Of a stretch of 64,000 bases of DNA, positions 1-12,536 are shown in pieces. Position 1 is the stretch's first letter; every line of letters starts with the position of its first letter. The translations under genes and the position numbers were made by a program. The DNA comes from Pantoea rwandensis (GTDB lineage Bacteria > Pseudomonadota > Gammaproteobacteria > Enterobacterales > Enterobacteriaceae). Below the pieces are notes generated by a model that made no database searches, was not told where the DNA came from, and saw nothing but the letters and a program-made list of their open reading frames with translations. The stretch lies in contig NZ_CP009454.1 of NCBI RefSeq assembly GCF_000759475.1, positions 1,488,001 to 1,552,000 of the forward strand, read 5' to 3'.

Positions 1-513
1 CAGCCGCACCGATTGCAGATCGAGTTCAATGGCCACATACCCCAACGGATTCCCCGCGGGTTTGGCATCTTCACCGGGCAGTTCGTCTACGGAATAGCGT
101 TCGGAGATAATCGGGGTTCGCAGCACCATCAAATTGCCGTGGCGCTCCACCGATACACCATCTTCCAGCGTCGAGATGTCTTCTTTTTGCAATAACGCGA
201 GGTTTTGGTTGTTGTTCGAGGTGACGTAGATGTGATTGTTGTTGTCGAAAATGGTAATGGCACGGACAATATCGGAATGACGACGATGCAGCAGGCTGAC
301 CAGCTCGCGAATCGCATCACGATTGTGCCAGGTCATGCCGTATTCGCTGGAGACAGCCAGCGGTTCAATAATGTTCGATCCGGCATCGCGCACCTGATGT
401 TGTAATTCGTTATAACGATGCACCACGAAGAAGGTACTGAGCAGCAGACCAATCATTAACGTTGGCGCCAGTATCAAAATCATCATTCGCGCCCGCAGGC
501 TATATTTGGTCAT
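1..513 (-). CDS. barA: Hybrid sensor histidine kinase BarA, N-terminal part (runs off the window)
   Basis: Reading leftwards from the ATG at 513, 171 residues are visible, starting [18 protein letters not shown]. BarA is the membrane sensor kinase of the BarA-UvrY two-component system, which controls CsrB/CsrC small RNAs and carbon metabolism. Visible parts are a short cytoplasmic N-terminus, a first membrane segment (about residues 9-31) and most of the periplasmic sensor region, with the block [10 protein letters not shown] close to E. coli BarA. The kinase, receiver and HPt domains lie outside the window. It is divergent from rlmD, which begins 91 bp away. Identification rests on close similarity to remembered E. 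coli BarA. Confidence 0.93.
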   Translation of the reverse strand, partial: MTKYSLRARMMILILAPTLMIGLLLSTFFVVHRYNELQHQVRDAGSNIIEPLAVSSEYGMTWHNRDAIRELVSLLHRRHSDIVRAITIFDNNNHIYVTSNNNQNLALLQKEDISTLEDGVSVERHGNLMVLRTPIISERYSVDELPGEDAKPAGNPLGYVAIELDLQSVRL

Positions 514-604
514 AATTGTGGCCTGGCAACTCCTGGCATTGATATCCCTGTGCACAATCCGCTTGCGATGGCACACCCCATTAATTTAGAGAATTCACAA
601 CACT

Positions 605-1921
605 ATGGCGCAATTTTACTCCGCAAAACAGCGTGTGGCGACAAAGCAGCGTATTACCGTCACTATCGAAGACCTTGACCCCTTTGGACAAGGTGTTGCG
701 CGCCATAATGGCAAAGCGATGTTTGTCAGCGGCGCACTGCCGGGTGAACAGGCCGAAGTCATGGTCGTGGAAGATAAACGTCAGTTCTCGCGGGCCAAAG
801 CCAAAAAGATTACTCAGCCGAGCGCACAGCGGGAAAAACCGCGCTGCGTGCACTTTGGTGTCTGCGGTGGCTGCCAGCAACAGCATGCCGCGATCGCGTT
901 ACAGGAGGAGAGTAAAGCACGTGCGCTGAGCCGAATGCTGAGTCGGGATGCGCCTTTGCCGGTGCAGGTAAATGAGATCATCCGTGGCAACACCTGGGGC
1001 TACCGCCGCCGCGCTCGCCTGGGACTGCAATGGCAGCCTAAACAGCAACGTTTGCTGATGGGTTTCCGCCAGGCAGCAACCAATGATTTAGTGGCGCTAA
1101 GCCAATGCCCCATTTTGGTGCCCGAGCTTGAGGCGTTACTCCAGCCATTGCACCACTGCCTCAGCACCCTGCAGGCCGCACGGCGACTGGGCCATGTCGA
1201 GTTAGTGCTGGCGGACAATGGCCCGGTGATGGTGCTGCGTCATCTTGATGCATTGTCCGCGGGCGATCGTGCAAAACTGGAACGCTTTTCGCATGAGCAT
1301 CAGCTGATGCTCTATCTGGCCGACGGCGGCGACACTTTGCAGCCGCTGGGGGATTATGCACCGTTCTACCAATCGTTTGATTTGAAACTGACTTTCAGCC
1401 CGCAGGATTTCATTCAGGTGAATGATGGCGTGAATCAGCAGATGGTGGCAAAAGCCATTGAATGGCTCGATTTACAGCCCGAAGATCGGGTGCTGGATCT
1501 GTTTTGCGGTATGGGTAATTTCACTTTGCCTGTAGGAAAGTTCGTACAAAATGCTGTGGGTGTGGAGGGTGTTGCAGCTTTAGTCCATCAGGCAGCGTAT
1601 AATGCTGAGTTGAATAATCTTAAAAATGTCCGCTTTTTCCAGCACAACCTGGAAGAAGACGTTGCCCACCAGCCGTGGGCAGCGCAGGGATTTAACAAGG
1701 TGTTACTGGATCCAGCACGTGCTGGGGCCGCGGGTGTGATGTCGCATATCGTTAAACTTGCGCCACAACGCGTGGTCTATGTTTCCTGTAACCCAACAAC
1801 ACTTGCGCGCGACAGTCAGGCATTACTGTCGGCGGGCTACCATTTGGAAAGGGTCGCGATGCTGGATATGTTCCCTCATACCAGTCATCTCGAGTCCATG
1901 GTGCTGTTTAGCAAAGCATAA
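605..1921 (+). CDS. rlmD: 23S rRNA (uracil-1939-C5)-methyltransferase RlmD
   Basis: A SAM-dependent methyltransferase that makes m5U1939 in 23S rRNA. The 438 residues are the normal family length. An N-terminal TRAM domain covers about residues 12-70. The iron-sulfur cluster cysteines C81, C87 and C90 lie in [12 protein letters not shown], and a fourth lies further on in ALSQCP. The SAM motif is [14 protein letters not shown], and the catalytic cysteine is in [12 protein letters not shown] near the C-terminus. It is directly upstream of relA with a 32-bp gap, so co-transcription is plausible. Confidence 0.96.
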   Translation: MAQFYSAKQRVATKQRITVTIEDLDPFGQGVARHNGKAMFVSGALPGEQAEVMVVEDKRQFSRAKAKKITQPSAQREKPRCVHFGVCGGCQQQHAAIALQEESKARALSRMLSRDAPLPVQVNEIIRGNTWGYRRRARLGLQWQPKQQRLLMGFRQAATNDLVALSQCPILVPELEALLQPLHHCLSTLQAARRLGHVELVLADNGPVMVLRHLDALSAGDRAKLERFSHEHQLMLYLADGGDTLQPLGDYAPFYQSFDLKLTFSPQDFIQVNDGVNQQMVAKAIEWLDLQPEDRVLDLFCGMGNFTLPVGKFVQNAVGVEGVAALVHQAAYNAELNNLKNVRFFQHNLEEDVAHQPWAAQGFNKVLLDPARAGAAGVMSHIVKLAPQRVVYVSCNPTTLARDSQALLSAGYHLERVAMLDMFPHTSHLESMVLFSKA

Positions 1922-1953
1922 ACGGCGTTTTCGTCGTTATGGCAGGAGAGGAT

Positions 1954-4188
1954 ATGGTTGCGGTTAGAAGTGCGCATTTGAATACGGAAGGGGAATTTGC
2001 CCTCGACCAGTGGATCGCCAGTTTAAATATCAATAATCCGCAATCCTGTCAGCGATTGGCGGATACCTGGCGCTACTGTGAAACCGAAACGCACAACCAT
2101 CCAGATCAGGCTCTGCTGCTGTGGCGCGGTATTGAGATGGTGGAAATACTCACCATGCTCAGTATGGACAACGATAGCCTGCGTGCGGCCTTACTGTTCC
2201 CGCTGGCCAACGCGGATGTGGTCAGTGAAGAAGAGCTGGAAAAGTCGTTCGGCAAAGGCATTGTCTCGCTGGTACACGGCGTGCGCGATATGGACGCGAT
2301 CCGCCAGCTGAAAGCCATCCACAATGATTCGATGGCCTCCGAGCAGGTGGATAACGTGCGCCGCATGCTGCTGGCGATGGTGGAAGATTTCCGCTGCGTG
2401 GTCATCAAGCTGGCCGAGCGTATCGCCCACCTGCGTGAAATGAAGGATGCACCTGAAGACGAACGTGTGCTCGCTGCCAAAGAGAGCACCAACATCTATG
2501 CGCCGTTAGCCAATCGTCTGGGTATCGGTCAGCTCAAATGGGAGCTGGAAGATTACTGCTTCCGCTATCTGCACCCCGATGAGTACAAACGCATCGCCAA
2601 ACTGCTGCATGAGCGCCGTATTGACCGCGAAGGTTACATTGATAACTTCGTGAGTAACTTACGTGCAGAGATGCAGAAGGAGGGCGTGCGTGCTGAAGTC
2701 TATGGCCGCCCGAAACATATCTACAGCATCTGGCGCAAGATGCAGAAGAAGTCGCTGGCGTTTGATGAGCTGTTCGATGTGCGCGCGGTGCGCATCGTGG
2801 CGGAACGTTTGCAGGATTGCTATGGCGCCCTGGGCACCGTGCACACGCTGTATCGCCATCTTCCCAGCGAGTTCGACGACTACGTTGCCAATCCAAAACC
2901 CAACGGTTATCAATCCATTCACACGGTGGTGCTCGGTCCGCAGGGCAAGACGGTAGAGATCCAGATTCGTACTCGCCAGATGCATGAAGATGCGGAGTTG
3001 GGCGTGGCCGCGCACTGGAAGTACAAAGAAGGCCCGACTTCCAGCAACGCGCGCGGTGCGGCAGGGCACGAAGAACGCATTGCGTGGCTGCGTAAGCTGA
3101 TTACCTGGCAGGAAGAGATGGCGGATTCCGGCGAGATGCTGGAAGAGGTGCGCAGCCAGGTCTTTGACGATCGGGTGTACGTGTTTACCCCGAAAGGCGA
3201 TGTGGTCGATCTGCCATCCGGTTCAACACCGCTGGACTTCGCTTATCATATTCACAGTGATATCGGCCATCGCTGCATTGGTGCCAAGATCAGCGGCCGT
3301 ATCGTGCCGTTCACCTATCAGTTGCAGATGGGCGATCAGATTGAGGTCATTACCCAGAAGCAGCCTAACCCGAGCCGCGACTGGCTGAACCCGAACCTCG
3401 GCTATATCACCACCAGCCGTGGCCGTTCGAAGATTCACGCCTGGTTCCGCAAACAGGATCGCGACAAGAACATTCTGGCCGGCCGCCAGATTCTTGAAAG
3501 CGAGTTGAGCCAGCTGGATATCAGTTTCCGCGATGCAGAAAAAATTCTGCTGCCGCGTTATAACGTCAGCTCGCAGGATGAGCTACTGGCGATGATTGGC
3601 GGCGGCGATATTCGCCTCAATCAGATGGTCAACTTCCTGCAGGCCAAGCTCAACAAGCCGAGTGCGGAAGAGGAAGATCGTGAAGCGCTGCGCCAGCTGA
3701 CGCAAAAATCACATCAGCCTTCCTCTGCGCGCAGAGAGAGTGGGCGCGTGGTGGTGGAAGGTGTGGGCAATCTGCTGCACCACATTGCGCGCTGCTGCCA
3801 GCCGATTCCGGGTGACGATATTGTGGGCTTTATCACTCAGGGGCGCGGAATTTCCATTCACCGTGCCGACTGTGACCAGCTCAGCGAACTGATCTCCCAT
3901 GCGCCTGAGCGTATTGTCGATGCGGTGTGGGGCGAAGATTACTCGAGCGGCTATTCGCTGGTGGTACGCGTCACCGCCAACGATCGCAGCGGGTTATTGC
4001 GCGATATCACCACCATTCTGGCGAATGAGAAGGTTAACGTGCTGGGTGTTTCCAGCCGCAGCGACACCAAAAAGCAGCTGGCAACCATTGATATGGATAT
4101 CGAAATCTACAACCAGCAGGTGCTGGGTCGCGTGCTGGCGCGTCTTAACCAGGTGCCGGATATCATCGACGCACGCCGTCTGAACTGA
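1954..4188 (+). CDS. relA: GTP pyrophosphokinase RelA, (p)ppGpp synthetase I
   Basis: The ribosome-associated alarmone synthetase that makes pppGpp/ppGpp when uncharged tRNA enters the A site. The start at 1954 (MVAVRSAHLNTEG) is chosen over an upstream in-frame start because it matches E. coli RelA and follows a GGAGAG Shine-Dalgarno. Visible are the inactive hydrolase-like N-terminus, the synthetase domain (YGRPKHIYSIWRKM; NPKPNGYQSIHT), a TGS domain (VYVFTPKGDVVDLPSGSTPLDFAYHIH), the zinc-finger region (HHIARCCQPIPGD) and a C-terminal ACT domain. Length is 744 residues. Unlike E. coli K-12, no mazEF pair follows; mazG is next. Confidence 0.97.
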   Translation: MVAVRSAHLNTEGEFALDQWIASLNINNPQSCQRLADTWRYCETETHNHPDQALLLWRGIEMVEILTMLSMDNDSLRAALLFPLANADVVSEEELEKSFGKGIVSLVHGVRDMDAIRQLKAIHNDSMASEQVDNVRRMLLAMVEDFRCVVIKLAERIAHLREMKDAPEDERVLAAKESTNIYAPLANRLGIGQLKWELEDYCFRYLHPDEYKRIAKLLHERRIDREGYIDNFVSNLRAEMQKEGVRAEVYGRPKHIYSIWRKMQKKSLAFDELFDVRAVRIVAERLQDCYGALGTVHTLYRHLPSEFDDYVANPKPNGYQSIHTVVLGPQGKTVEIQIRTRQMHEDAELGVAAHWKYKEGPTSSNARGAAGHEERIAWLRKLITWQEEMADSGEMLEEVRSQVFDDRVYVFTPKGDVVDLPSGSTPLDFAYHIHSDIGHRCIGAKISGRIVPFTYQLQMGDQIEVITQKQPNPSRDWLNPNLGYITTSRGRSKIHAWFRKQDRDKNILAGRQILESELSQLDISFRDAEKILLPRYNVSSQDELLAMIGGGDIRLNQMVNFLQAKLNKPSAEEEDREALRQLTQKSHQPSSARRESGRVVVEGVGNLLHHIARCCQPIPGDDIVGFITQGRGISIHRADCDQLSELISHAPERIVDAVWGEDYSSGYSLVVRVTANDRSGLLRDITTILANEKVNVLGVSSRSDTKKQLATIDMDIEIYNQQVLGRVLARLNQVPDIIDARRLN

Positions 4189-4298
4189 TGTGGCCAGGCC
4201 GCCATGAAAGGGCTGCCTGGCATTTACTGTACGCCCGAAATGGCACGTCTTCGTTGTTTTGGGTGCAGGGTATGGCCATCAATGACGTGTCGACCTGA

Positions 4299-4337
4299 TT
4301 TCGGTGCGCCTCAGGGTCGCCATTTTGGCGACCTTTT
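4299..4337. repeat. Dispersed Erwiniaceae-type palindromic repeat, copy 1
   Basis: It lies between relA and mazG and contains a perfect hairpin, ggtcgccattttggcgacc, at 4315-4333, preceded by ttcggtgcgcctc and followed by a short T run. A longer relative lies at 9240-9312 downstream of queE. The T run after the stem could let it end the relA transcript. The recurrence of both parts (cggtgcgc and the ggtcgcc hairpin) marks it as a small dispersed repeat rather than a unique terminator. Confidence 0.6.
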
Positions 4338-4364
4338 CCATTTTTAACCCCTAAGGATTTCCCC

Positions 4365-5156
4365 ATGACCGCCCTGAATCGTCTGCTCACCATCATGCAA
4401 ACCTTGCGCGACCCGGAACGTGGCTGCCCGTGGGATCGTCAGCAGACCTTCGCCTCCATCGCCCCTTACACGCTGGAAGAGACCTACGAAGTGATCGACG
4501 CGATTCAGCGCGAGGACTTTGATGACCTGCGCGGTGAACTGGGCGACCTGCTGTTTCAGGTGGTGTTTTATGCGCAGATGGCCGATGAGCAGCACCGTTT
4601 CAATTTCGATGACATCTGCAACGCCATCAGCGACAAGCTGGAGCGCCGTCATCCGCATATTTTTGGTGATGTGCAGGCTGAAACCACACAGGAAGTGCTG
4701 AAAAACTGGGAAGCGATCAAACACAGCGAGCGCGCAGAGAAGTCACAGCATTCTGTGCTGGATGACATTCCAAAAGCCCTGCCTGCACTGATGCGTGCTC
4801 ACAAAATCCAGAAGCGCTGTAGCACGGTGGGATTCGACTGGAACAACCTGGGGCCAGTGCTCGATAAAGTGCATGAAGAAATCGATGAAGTGATGCACGA
4901 AGCGCAGCAGGCGGTGGTCGACAATGACAAGCTGGAAGAGGAGATTGGCGATTTGCTGTTTGCCACCGTCAACCTTTCTCGTCATTTGGGCAGCAAGGCC
5001 GAAATCGCCTTACAAAAAGCCAATGATAAATTTGAGCGTCGCTTCCGTCAGGTTGAATCCATCATCAGCGGGCAGGGACTGGCGATGCAGGATGCGACCC
5101 TGGATCAAATGGAAGCCGCCTGGCAGCAGGTGAAATGCAGTGAGAACAAAGACTAA
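4365..5156 (+). CDS. mazG: Nucleoside triphosphate pyrophosphohydrolase MazG
   Basis: Hydrolyses NTPs and dNTPs to the monophosphate and pyrophosphate; in E. coli it lowers ppGpp and counters starvation-induced death. Its 263 residues match the enterobacterial two-domain form. The MazG-like helices carry the EExxE metal motifs: LEETYEVIDAI in the N-terminal half, and EEIDEV with LEEEIGDLLFATVNLSRHL in the C-terminal half. The start ATG follows CTAAGGATTT. It sits downstream of relA as in E. coli but without mazEF in between. Confidence 0.95.
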   Translation: MTALNRLLTIMQTLRDPERGCPWDRQQTFASIAPYTLEETYEVIDAIQREDFDDLRGELGDLLFQVVFYAQMADEQHRFNFDDICNAISDKLERRHPHIFGDVQAETTQEVLKNWEAIKHSERAEKSQHSVLDDIPKALPALMRAHKIQKRCSTVGFDWNNLGPVLDKVHEEIDEVMHEAQQAVVDNDKLEEEIGDLLFATVNLSRHLGSKAEIALQKANDKFERRFRQVESIISGQGLAMQDATLDQMEAAWQQVKCSENKD

Positions 5157-5322
5157 GCGGTTATTCTTTAAATCGTCGATTATTCCTGCATTGCGCATAA
5201 ATTGTCCGCTTGAGCTTACTCGATTCAGCCAAGCGGCAACTTTGTGACGCACATCAACATTTCACCCTCGCCTATTCGCTATGTTATCGGCTGCAATGCG
5301 GGGGGGTGATGTGATTCATCAA

Positions 5323-5351
5323 TTGTGGCTGAGGACGACTTCGGGTATACT
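5323..5351 (+). promoter_or_regulatory. Candidate sigma-70 promoter of pyrG
   Basis: TTGTGG (5323-5328), a 17-bp spacer and TATACT (5346-5351) lie about 55 bp before the pyrG ATG. The rest of the 249-bp gap after mazG holds nothing else obvious. The long G run at 5301-5307 (ggggggg) lies just upstream of the -35 box. Confidence 0.45.
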
Positions 5352-5390
5352 ATTTTCCCGTCTTGGTTATTCCACCGTCTTTAAACCTAA

Positions 5391-7043
<1,653 letters not shown>

Positions 7044-7096
7044 GAGTTTAACGAACAGCGCGCGAACTTTTCGCGCGTTGTTTGTCTTAGGATTGA

Positions 7097-8416
<1,320 letters not shown>

Positions 8417-8457
8417 GGGTCTGTTGATGTGGCTGGATTGGCCGCATCATCGCTGAT

Positions 8458-8490
8458 AAAGCCCCGCCTCGTGCGGGGCTTTTGCTTTTT
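8458..8490 (+). terminator. Rho-independent terminator after eno
   Basis: The stem aaagccccgc / gcggggcttt with loop CTCGT is followed by a T-rich tract (tttgctttttt). It ends the pyrG-eno transcription unit before queE. Confidence 0.9.
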
Positions 8491-8565
8491 TGGCACGAAG
8501 CAGCTGTGAACCGGCGGTGAAAATCTGCCATAATCTGCGCCTCGAATTTTAGACGTGAGTAAAAA

Positions 8566-9237
8566 ATGTTCTACCCGATTAACGAAATGTTCCAGACCCT
8601 GCAGGGCGAAGGATTTTACACCGGTGTTCCGGCGCTGTTCATCCGTTTACAGGGATGTCCGGTGGGCTGTAGCTGGTGTGATACCAAGCATACGTGGGAA
8701 AAACTGGCCGATCGGGAGACCTCGCTGGGCGATATTCTGGTGAAAACCGTGGAGAGTGATGCCTGGGGCAGTGCCGATGCGGCGATGCTGATTGAGACTA
8801 TTCAACGTCAGGGCTGGACTGCACGCCATGTGGTGATCACCGGTGGCGAACCGGCTATTTTTGATTTGCGCCCGTTGACCGAGGCGTTGGAAGCAGCCGG
8901 TTTCGAGTGCCAGATTGAGACCAGTGGTACGCATGAAGTGCACTGTTCTGACAGCACCTGGGTGACGGTTTCACCGAAGGTGAATATGCGCGGTGGTTAC
9001 GATGTGCTGCCACAGGCGTTGCAGCGTGCCGATGAAATTAAACATCCGGTGGCGCGTGAGCGTGATGTGGAAGCTTTAGATGGGCTGCTGGCAGGCTTGC
9101 ACGATGACAAGAAGCGCATCGTGGCGCTACAACCGATCAGTCGTGGCGATGCCGCCACCAAACTGTGCATTGAGACCTGCATTGCGCGTAACTGGCGTCT
9201 TTCGATGCAGACACATAAGTATTTGAATATCGCCTGA
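8566..9237 (+). CDS. queE: 7-carboxy-7-deazaguanine synthase QueE
   Basis: A radical SAM enzyme that converts 6-carboxytetrahydropterin to 7-carboxy-7-deazaguanine on the way to preQ0 and queuosine. The 223 residues are the enterobacterial length. The cluster motif is LQGCPVGCSWCDT (CxxxCxxC). The substrate-wrapping N-terminus MFYPINEMFQTLQGEGFYTG is typical. queD, the preceding pathway enzyme, lies about 1 kb away on the opposite strand with an exported pyrophosphatase in between. Confidence 0.96.
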   Translation: MFYPINEMFQTLQGEGFYTGVPALFIRLQGCPVGCSWCDTKHTWEKLADRETSLGDILVKTVESDAWGSADAAMLIETIQRQGWTARHVVITGGEPAIFDLRPLTEALEAAGFECQIETSGTHEVHCSDSTWVTVSPKVNMRGGYDVLPQALQRADEIKHPVARERDVEALDGLLAGLHDDKKRIVALQPISRGDAATKLCIETCIARNWRLSMQTHKYLNIA

Positions 9238-9239
9238 TG

Positions 9240-9312
9240 AATTCGGTGCGCTTCAATGCGCACCCGGCGAAATTTGCACCGATTCTGCAAGGTCGCCATT
9301 TGTGGCGACCTT
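9240..9312. repeat. Dispersed Erwiniaceae-type palindromic repeat, copy 2
   Basis: Two linked hairpins: ggtgcgcttcaatgcgcacc (9245-9264) and ggtcgccatttgtggcgacc (9291-9310). The same two sequence blocks occur in shortened form at 4299-4337. It lies between convergent queE and the pyrophosphatase gene, where it may also work as a bidirectional terminator. Confidence 0.6.
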
Positions 9313-9343
9313 GTTCAAGCCCATACCGGTGCAGCCGAACGTA

Positions 9344-9943
9344 TTACTGCTTCGCTTTATACGCGTCGAACGCCTGTTTGATCTCAGCTTTGGCTTTCGC
9401 CGCATCCTCAAAGCCATTCAGCTCAACTTTTTTACGACCATCTGGCAACTGCTTATACACGCGGAAGAACGCCTGCAGACGCTCCTGCTCCATCTTCGGC
9501 AGGTCTTTCATCTCTTTGATGTCGTCATAGGTTGGGTCGATTTTGCTGGTTGGCACCGCAACAATCTTGTCGTCCACTTCGCCACCATCAATCATTTTCA
9601 GCACGCCAATCGGGCGCAGTTTGATCAGTGTGCCCGGTTGCAGTGGCGCGCGGGTGTAGAAGATCACGTCCAGCGGATCGCCATCACCGCCCAGCGACTG
9701 AGTCAATGAACCGTAGTTCGCCGGATAGGCAACCGGCATCGACTGGAAACGGTCAGCAACGATGAAACCGGTTTTCGCATCGGTTTCATATTTGATCATC
9801 CCGCCTGCAGGAATCTCAGTCACGGCATAGAACTCATCCGGGACTTTCTCTGGTTGCGGGAAATCCAGTACGTTTTGCGCCTGAACGGCAGCAGAGGCTG
9901 AAACAAGCAAAGCAATGACAGAAAGGCGTTTAACGAAGTTCAT
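9344..9943 (-). CDS. Exported family I inorganic pyrophosphatase
   Basis: Predicted to hydrolyse pyrophosphate to phosphate. A Sec signal peptide (MNFVKRLSVIALLVSASAAVQA, cleavage about residue 22) precedes a family I core with the metal-binding DGDPLDV, the acidic pair in GGEVDDK, and PTYDDIKEM. The cytoplasmic Ppa of enterobacteria has no such signal, so this is probably a periplasmic paralogue rather than the housekeeping enzyme. Length is 199 residues. The tail KAKAEIKQAFDAYKAKQ is lysine-rich. Function in the periplasm is inferred from the leader only. Confidence 0.88.
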   Translation of the reverse strand: MNFVKRLSVIALLVSASAAVQAQNVLDFPQPEKVPDEFYAVTEIPAGGMIKYETDAKTGFIVADRFQSMPVAYPANYGSLTQSLGGDGDPLDVIFYTRAPLQPGTLIKLRPIGVLKMIDGGEVDDKIVAVPTSKIDPTYDDIKEMKDLPKMEQERLQAFFRVYKQLPDGRKKVELNGFEDAAKAKAEIKQAFDAYKAKQ

Positions 9944-10073
9944 TGTTGATTCTCTTGATCTTTAATGAAGGAGACAACAACGTAGTGGGGGGAGATGACA
10001 GCGAGATGAAGTGAACGTAAAGAAGCGTATAGCAGGAAAGTCAGGCTGCACAGCGGCAGCCCGTTAACCGTGA

Positions 10074-10433
10074 TTAACCTTTATAAGTACACCCAGCGGT
10101 ACAGGTTTCTTTGATCATCACTGCACTCAGTTCTGGCAGGATCGGCTTCATCTGATCCCAAATCCATTTCGCCAGTACTTCACTGGTCGGATTTTCCAGG
10201 CCTGGAATATCATTCAGATAGTGATGATCGAGACGATCATAAATCGGCATAAACGCCGCTTTTAGTTCGGCAAAATCCATTACCCAACCGGTATGCGCAT
10301 CCACTTCACCGGTGATTTCTAATCGCACCAGGAACGAATGGCCATGCAGACGCCCACATTTATGCCCTTCAGGCACATGCGGCAGGCGGTGGGCAGATTC
10401 GAACTGGAACTCTTTAAACAGCGTGGTAGACAT
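10074..10433 (-). CDS. queD: 6-carboxy-5,6,7,8-tetrahydropterin synthase QueD
   Basis: A zinc enzyme making 6-carboxytetrahydropterin from dihydroneopterin triphosphate, the first committed step of preQ0 and queuosine synthesis. The start at 10433 ([18 protein letters not shown]) matches E. coli; further in-frame sequence upstream is unlike the family. Visible are the zinc histidines in ESAHRLP and LHGHSF, the conserved catalytic cysteine in HKCGRLHGH, and a C-terminal EH/ET region. Length is 119 residues, full for the family. Confidence 0.95.
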   Translation of the reverse strand: MSTTLFKEFQFESAHRLPHVPEGHKCGRLHGHSFLVRLEITGEVDAHTGWVMDFAELKAAFMPIYDRLDHHYLNDIPGLENPTSEVLAKWIWDQMKPILPELSAVMIKETCTAGCTYKG

Positions 10434-10730
10434 AATGGCTCTCAGACTTAAAAACCGCCGAATTCTACCTGAATCACAGATTTTTCGCACCCGCTTACGA
10501 TGAAAAGGGCATTTTGCGCACGCCCATGCCGCAACAAGTTGATTAACGTATTGAATAACCGCATCTTTATTTACCACTTTTGCCGATTAACATTACCCGA
10601 AAAACCACTTAGTCATTTTGGTTATTAATTATGTCGAAGGCGTATTTAATCGTTAATATACAGCCCGGTAACCTACCCACTCTTCCGCCATATATCGGTC
10701 CGGACTTCAGACACTGGAATTTTTAACGCG
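10434..10730. promoter_or_regulatory. queD-cysJ divergent regulatory region
   Basis: About 300 bp without a gene. In the regulon this position normally carries the CysB activator sites and the cysJIH promoter. The stretch 10610-10690 is AT-rich and fits such a region, but I could not define a CysB site from sequence alone because its consensus is degenerate. Confidence 0.4.
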
Positions 10731-12536
10731 ATGACGACTCAGGCACCAGGTTCAATGCTTCCGCTTAATCCGGAGCAACTCGCGCGCTTACAGGCAGCGA
10801 CCACGGATTTTAACACCACTCAGATGGCCTGGCTTTCCGGCTACTTCTGGGGCATGGTCAACCAGACGCCGGGCGCCGTTGCCGCACCCGCGCCGGTGCA
10901 GGCCGAGGTGCCAACCATCACGCTGATCTCCGCATCGCAGACCGGTAACGCACGTCGCCTGGCTGAACAGCTGCGTGATGACCTGTTGGCCGCTAAGCTG
11001 AGCGTTAATCTGGTGAACGCCGGGGACTACAAGTTTAAGCAAATCGGTCAGGAGAAATTACTGGTTGTTGTCACTTCCACTCAAGGTGAAGGTGAGCCAC
11101 CAGAAGAAGCCGTGGCGTTGCACAAATTCCTGCTGTCGAAAAAAGCGCCGAAATTTGCTGCTGGCGCCGCGTTTGCGGTGTTCGGCCTCGGCGATACCTC
11201 TTACGAATTCTTTAGCAAAGCCGGTAAAGATTTTGATGAGCGCCTGGCGGAACTGGGTGCAGAACGCCTGCTGGATCGTGTTGATGCCGATGTGGAATAC
11301 AAAGAGCAAGCTGCGGCCTGGCGTCAACAGCTGACCGAGATTCTGAAAGCGCGCGTGCCAGGTGAGCCTTCAGTGGTGGCGGCCGTGACGGCTTCCGGTG
11401 CTGTGAATGACATTCACAGCAGCCCTTACACCAAAGAAGCGCCGCTGACCGCCAGTTTTGCCGCTAACCAAAAAATTACCGGTCGCGATTCGGATAAAGA
11501 TGTTCGCCATATCGAAATCGATCTGGGCGATTCTGGTCTGCGCTATCAGCCGGGCGATGCGCTGGGCGTGTGGTTTGAGAATGACGCCGAACTGGTGCAG
11601 GAACTGCTGCAACTGGTGTGGCTGAAAGGCGACGAGCCGGTTGAGGTTAACGGTGAAAACCTGCCGCTGGCTGAAGCGCTGCAAAAGCATTATGAGTTGA
11701 CGGTGAACACGCCGCAGATCGTTGAACAGTATGCTGCGCTGTCACGCAATGATGCGCTGCTGGCGCTGTCGGGTGATAAACCGAAATTACAGAGCTATGC
11801 GCAGAGCTTCCCGATTGTCGATATGGTGCGTCAGGCACCGACTGAACTCAATGCAGAACAGCTCACTGGTCTGTTGCGTCCTCTCACACCGCGCCTCTAT
11901 TCGATTGCTTCATCGCAAGCGGAAACGGATACCGAAGTACATATTACTGTCGGTGCGGTGCGTTACGAGATTGATGGTCGTCAGCGCGGCGGCGGTGCTT
12001 CAACCTGGCTGGCAGATCGAATCGAAGAAGAGGGCGATATCCGCGTGTTCATCGAACACAACGACAACTTCCGCTTGCCGGCGAATCCGGAAACCCCGGT
12101 GATCATGGTCGGCCCTGGCACGGGCATCGCGCCGTTCCGTTCCTTTATGCAGCAGCGTGATAACGACGGCGCAGGCGGCAAAAACTGGCTGTTCTTTGGT
12201 AATCCGCACTTCACCGATGATTTCCTCTATCAGGTGGAATGGCAGAAGTACGTCAAAGACGGTTTGCTGACCCACATTGATTTAGCGTGGTCACGTGACC
12301 AGGCTGAGAAAATATACGTACAAGATAAAATCCGCGCCAAAGGGGCGGAAGTGTGGCGCTGGATTGAAGAAGGCGCGCACCTTTACGTCTGCGGCGACGC
12401 TAATCGCATGGCGAAAGACGTTGAGCAGGCATTACTGGATGTGGTGGTCGAACACGGCGGCATGGATCGTGAAACGGCTGACGAATTTTTAAGTGAGCTG
12501 CGCATTGAGCGCCGTTATCAGCGAGACGTTTACTAA
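10731..12536 (+). CDS. cysJ: Sulfite reductase (NADPH) flavoprotein alpha subunit
   Basis: Passes electrons from NADPH through FAD and FMN to CysI for the reduction of sulfite to sulfide. An N-terminal flavodoxin domain ([38 protein letters not shown]) is joined to an FAD-binding reductase domain ([17 protein letters not shown]) and an NADP-binding domain ([31 protein letters not shown]). It has 601 residues and ends in RYQRDVY, typical of CysJ. Its stop overlaps the cysI ATG by one base, so the two are translationally coupled. Confidence 0.97.
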   Translation: MTTQAPGSMLPLNPEQLARLQAATTDFNTTQMAWLSGYFWGMVNQTPGAVAAPAPVQAEVPTITLISASQTGNARRLAEQLRDDLLAAKLSVNLVNAGDYKFKQIGQEKLLVVVTSTQGEGEPPEEAVALHKFLLSKKAPKFAAGAAFAVFGLGDTSYEFFSKAGKDFDERLAELGAERLLDRVDADVEYKEQAAAWRQQLTEILKARVPGEPSVVAAVTASGAVNDIHSSPYTKEAPLTASFAANQKITGRDSDKDVRHIEIDLGDSGLRYQPGDALGVWFENDAELVQELLQLVWLKGDEPVEVNGENLPLAEALQKHYELTVNTPQIVEQYAALSRNDALLALSGDKPKLQSYAQSFPIVDMVRQAPTELNAEQLTGLLRPLTPRLYSIASSQAETDTEVHITVGAVRYEIDGRQRGGGASTWLADRIEEEGDIRVFIEHNDNFRLPANPETPVIMVGPGTGIAPFRSFMQQRDNDGAGGKNWLFFGNPHFTDDFLYQVEWQKYVKDGLLTHIDLAWSRDQAEKIYVQDKIRAKGAEVWRWIEEGAHLYVCGDANRMAKDVEQALLDVVVEHGGMDRETADEFLSELRIERRYQRDVY

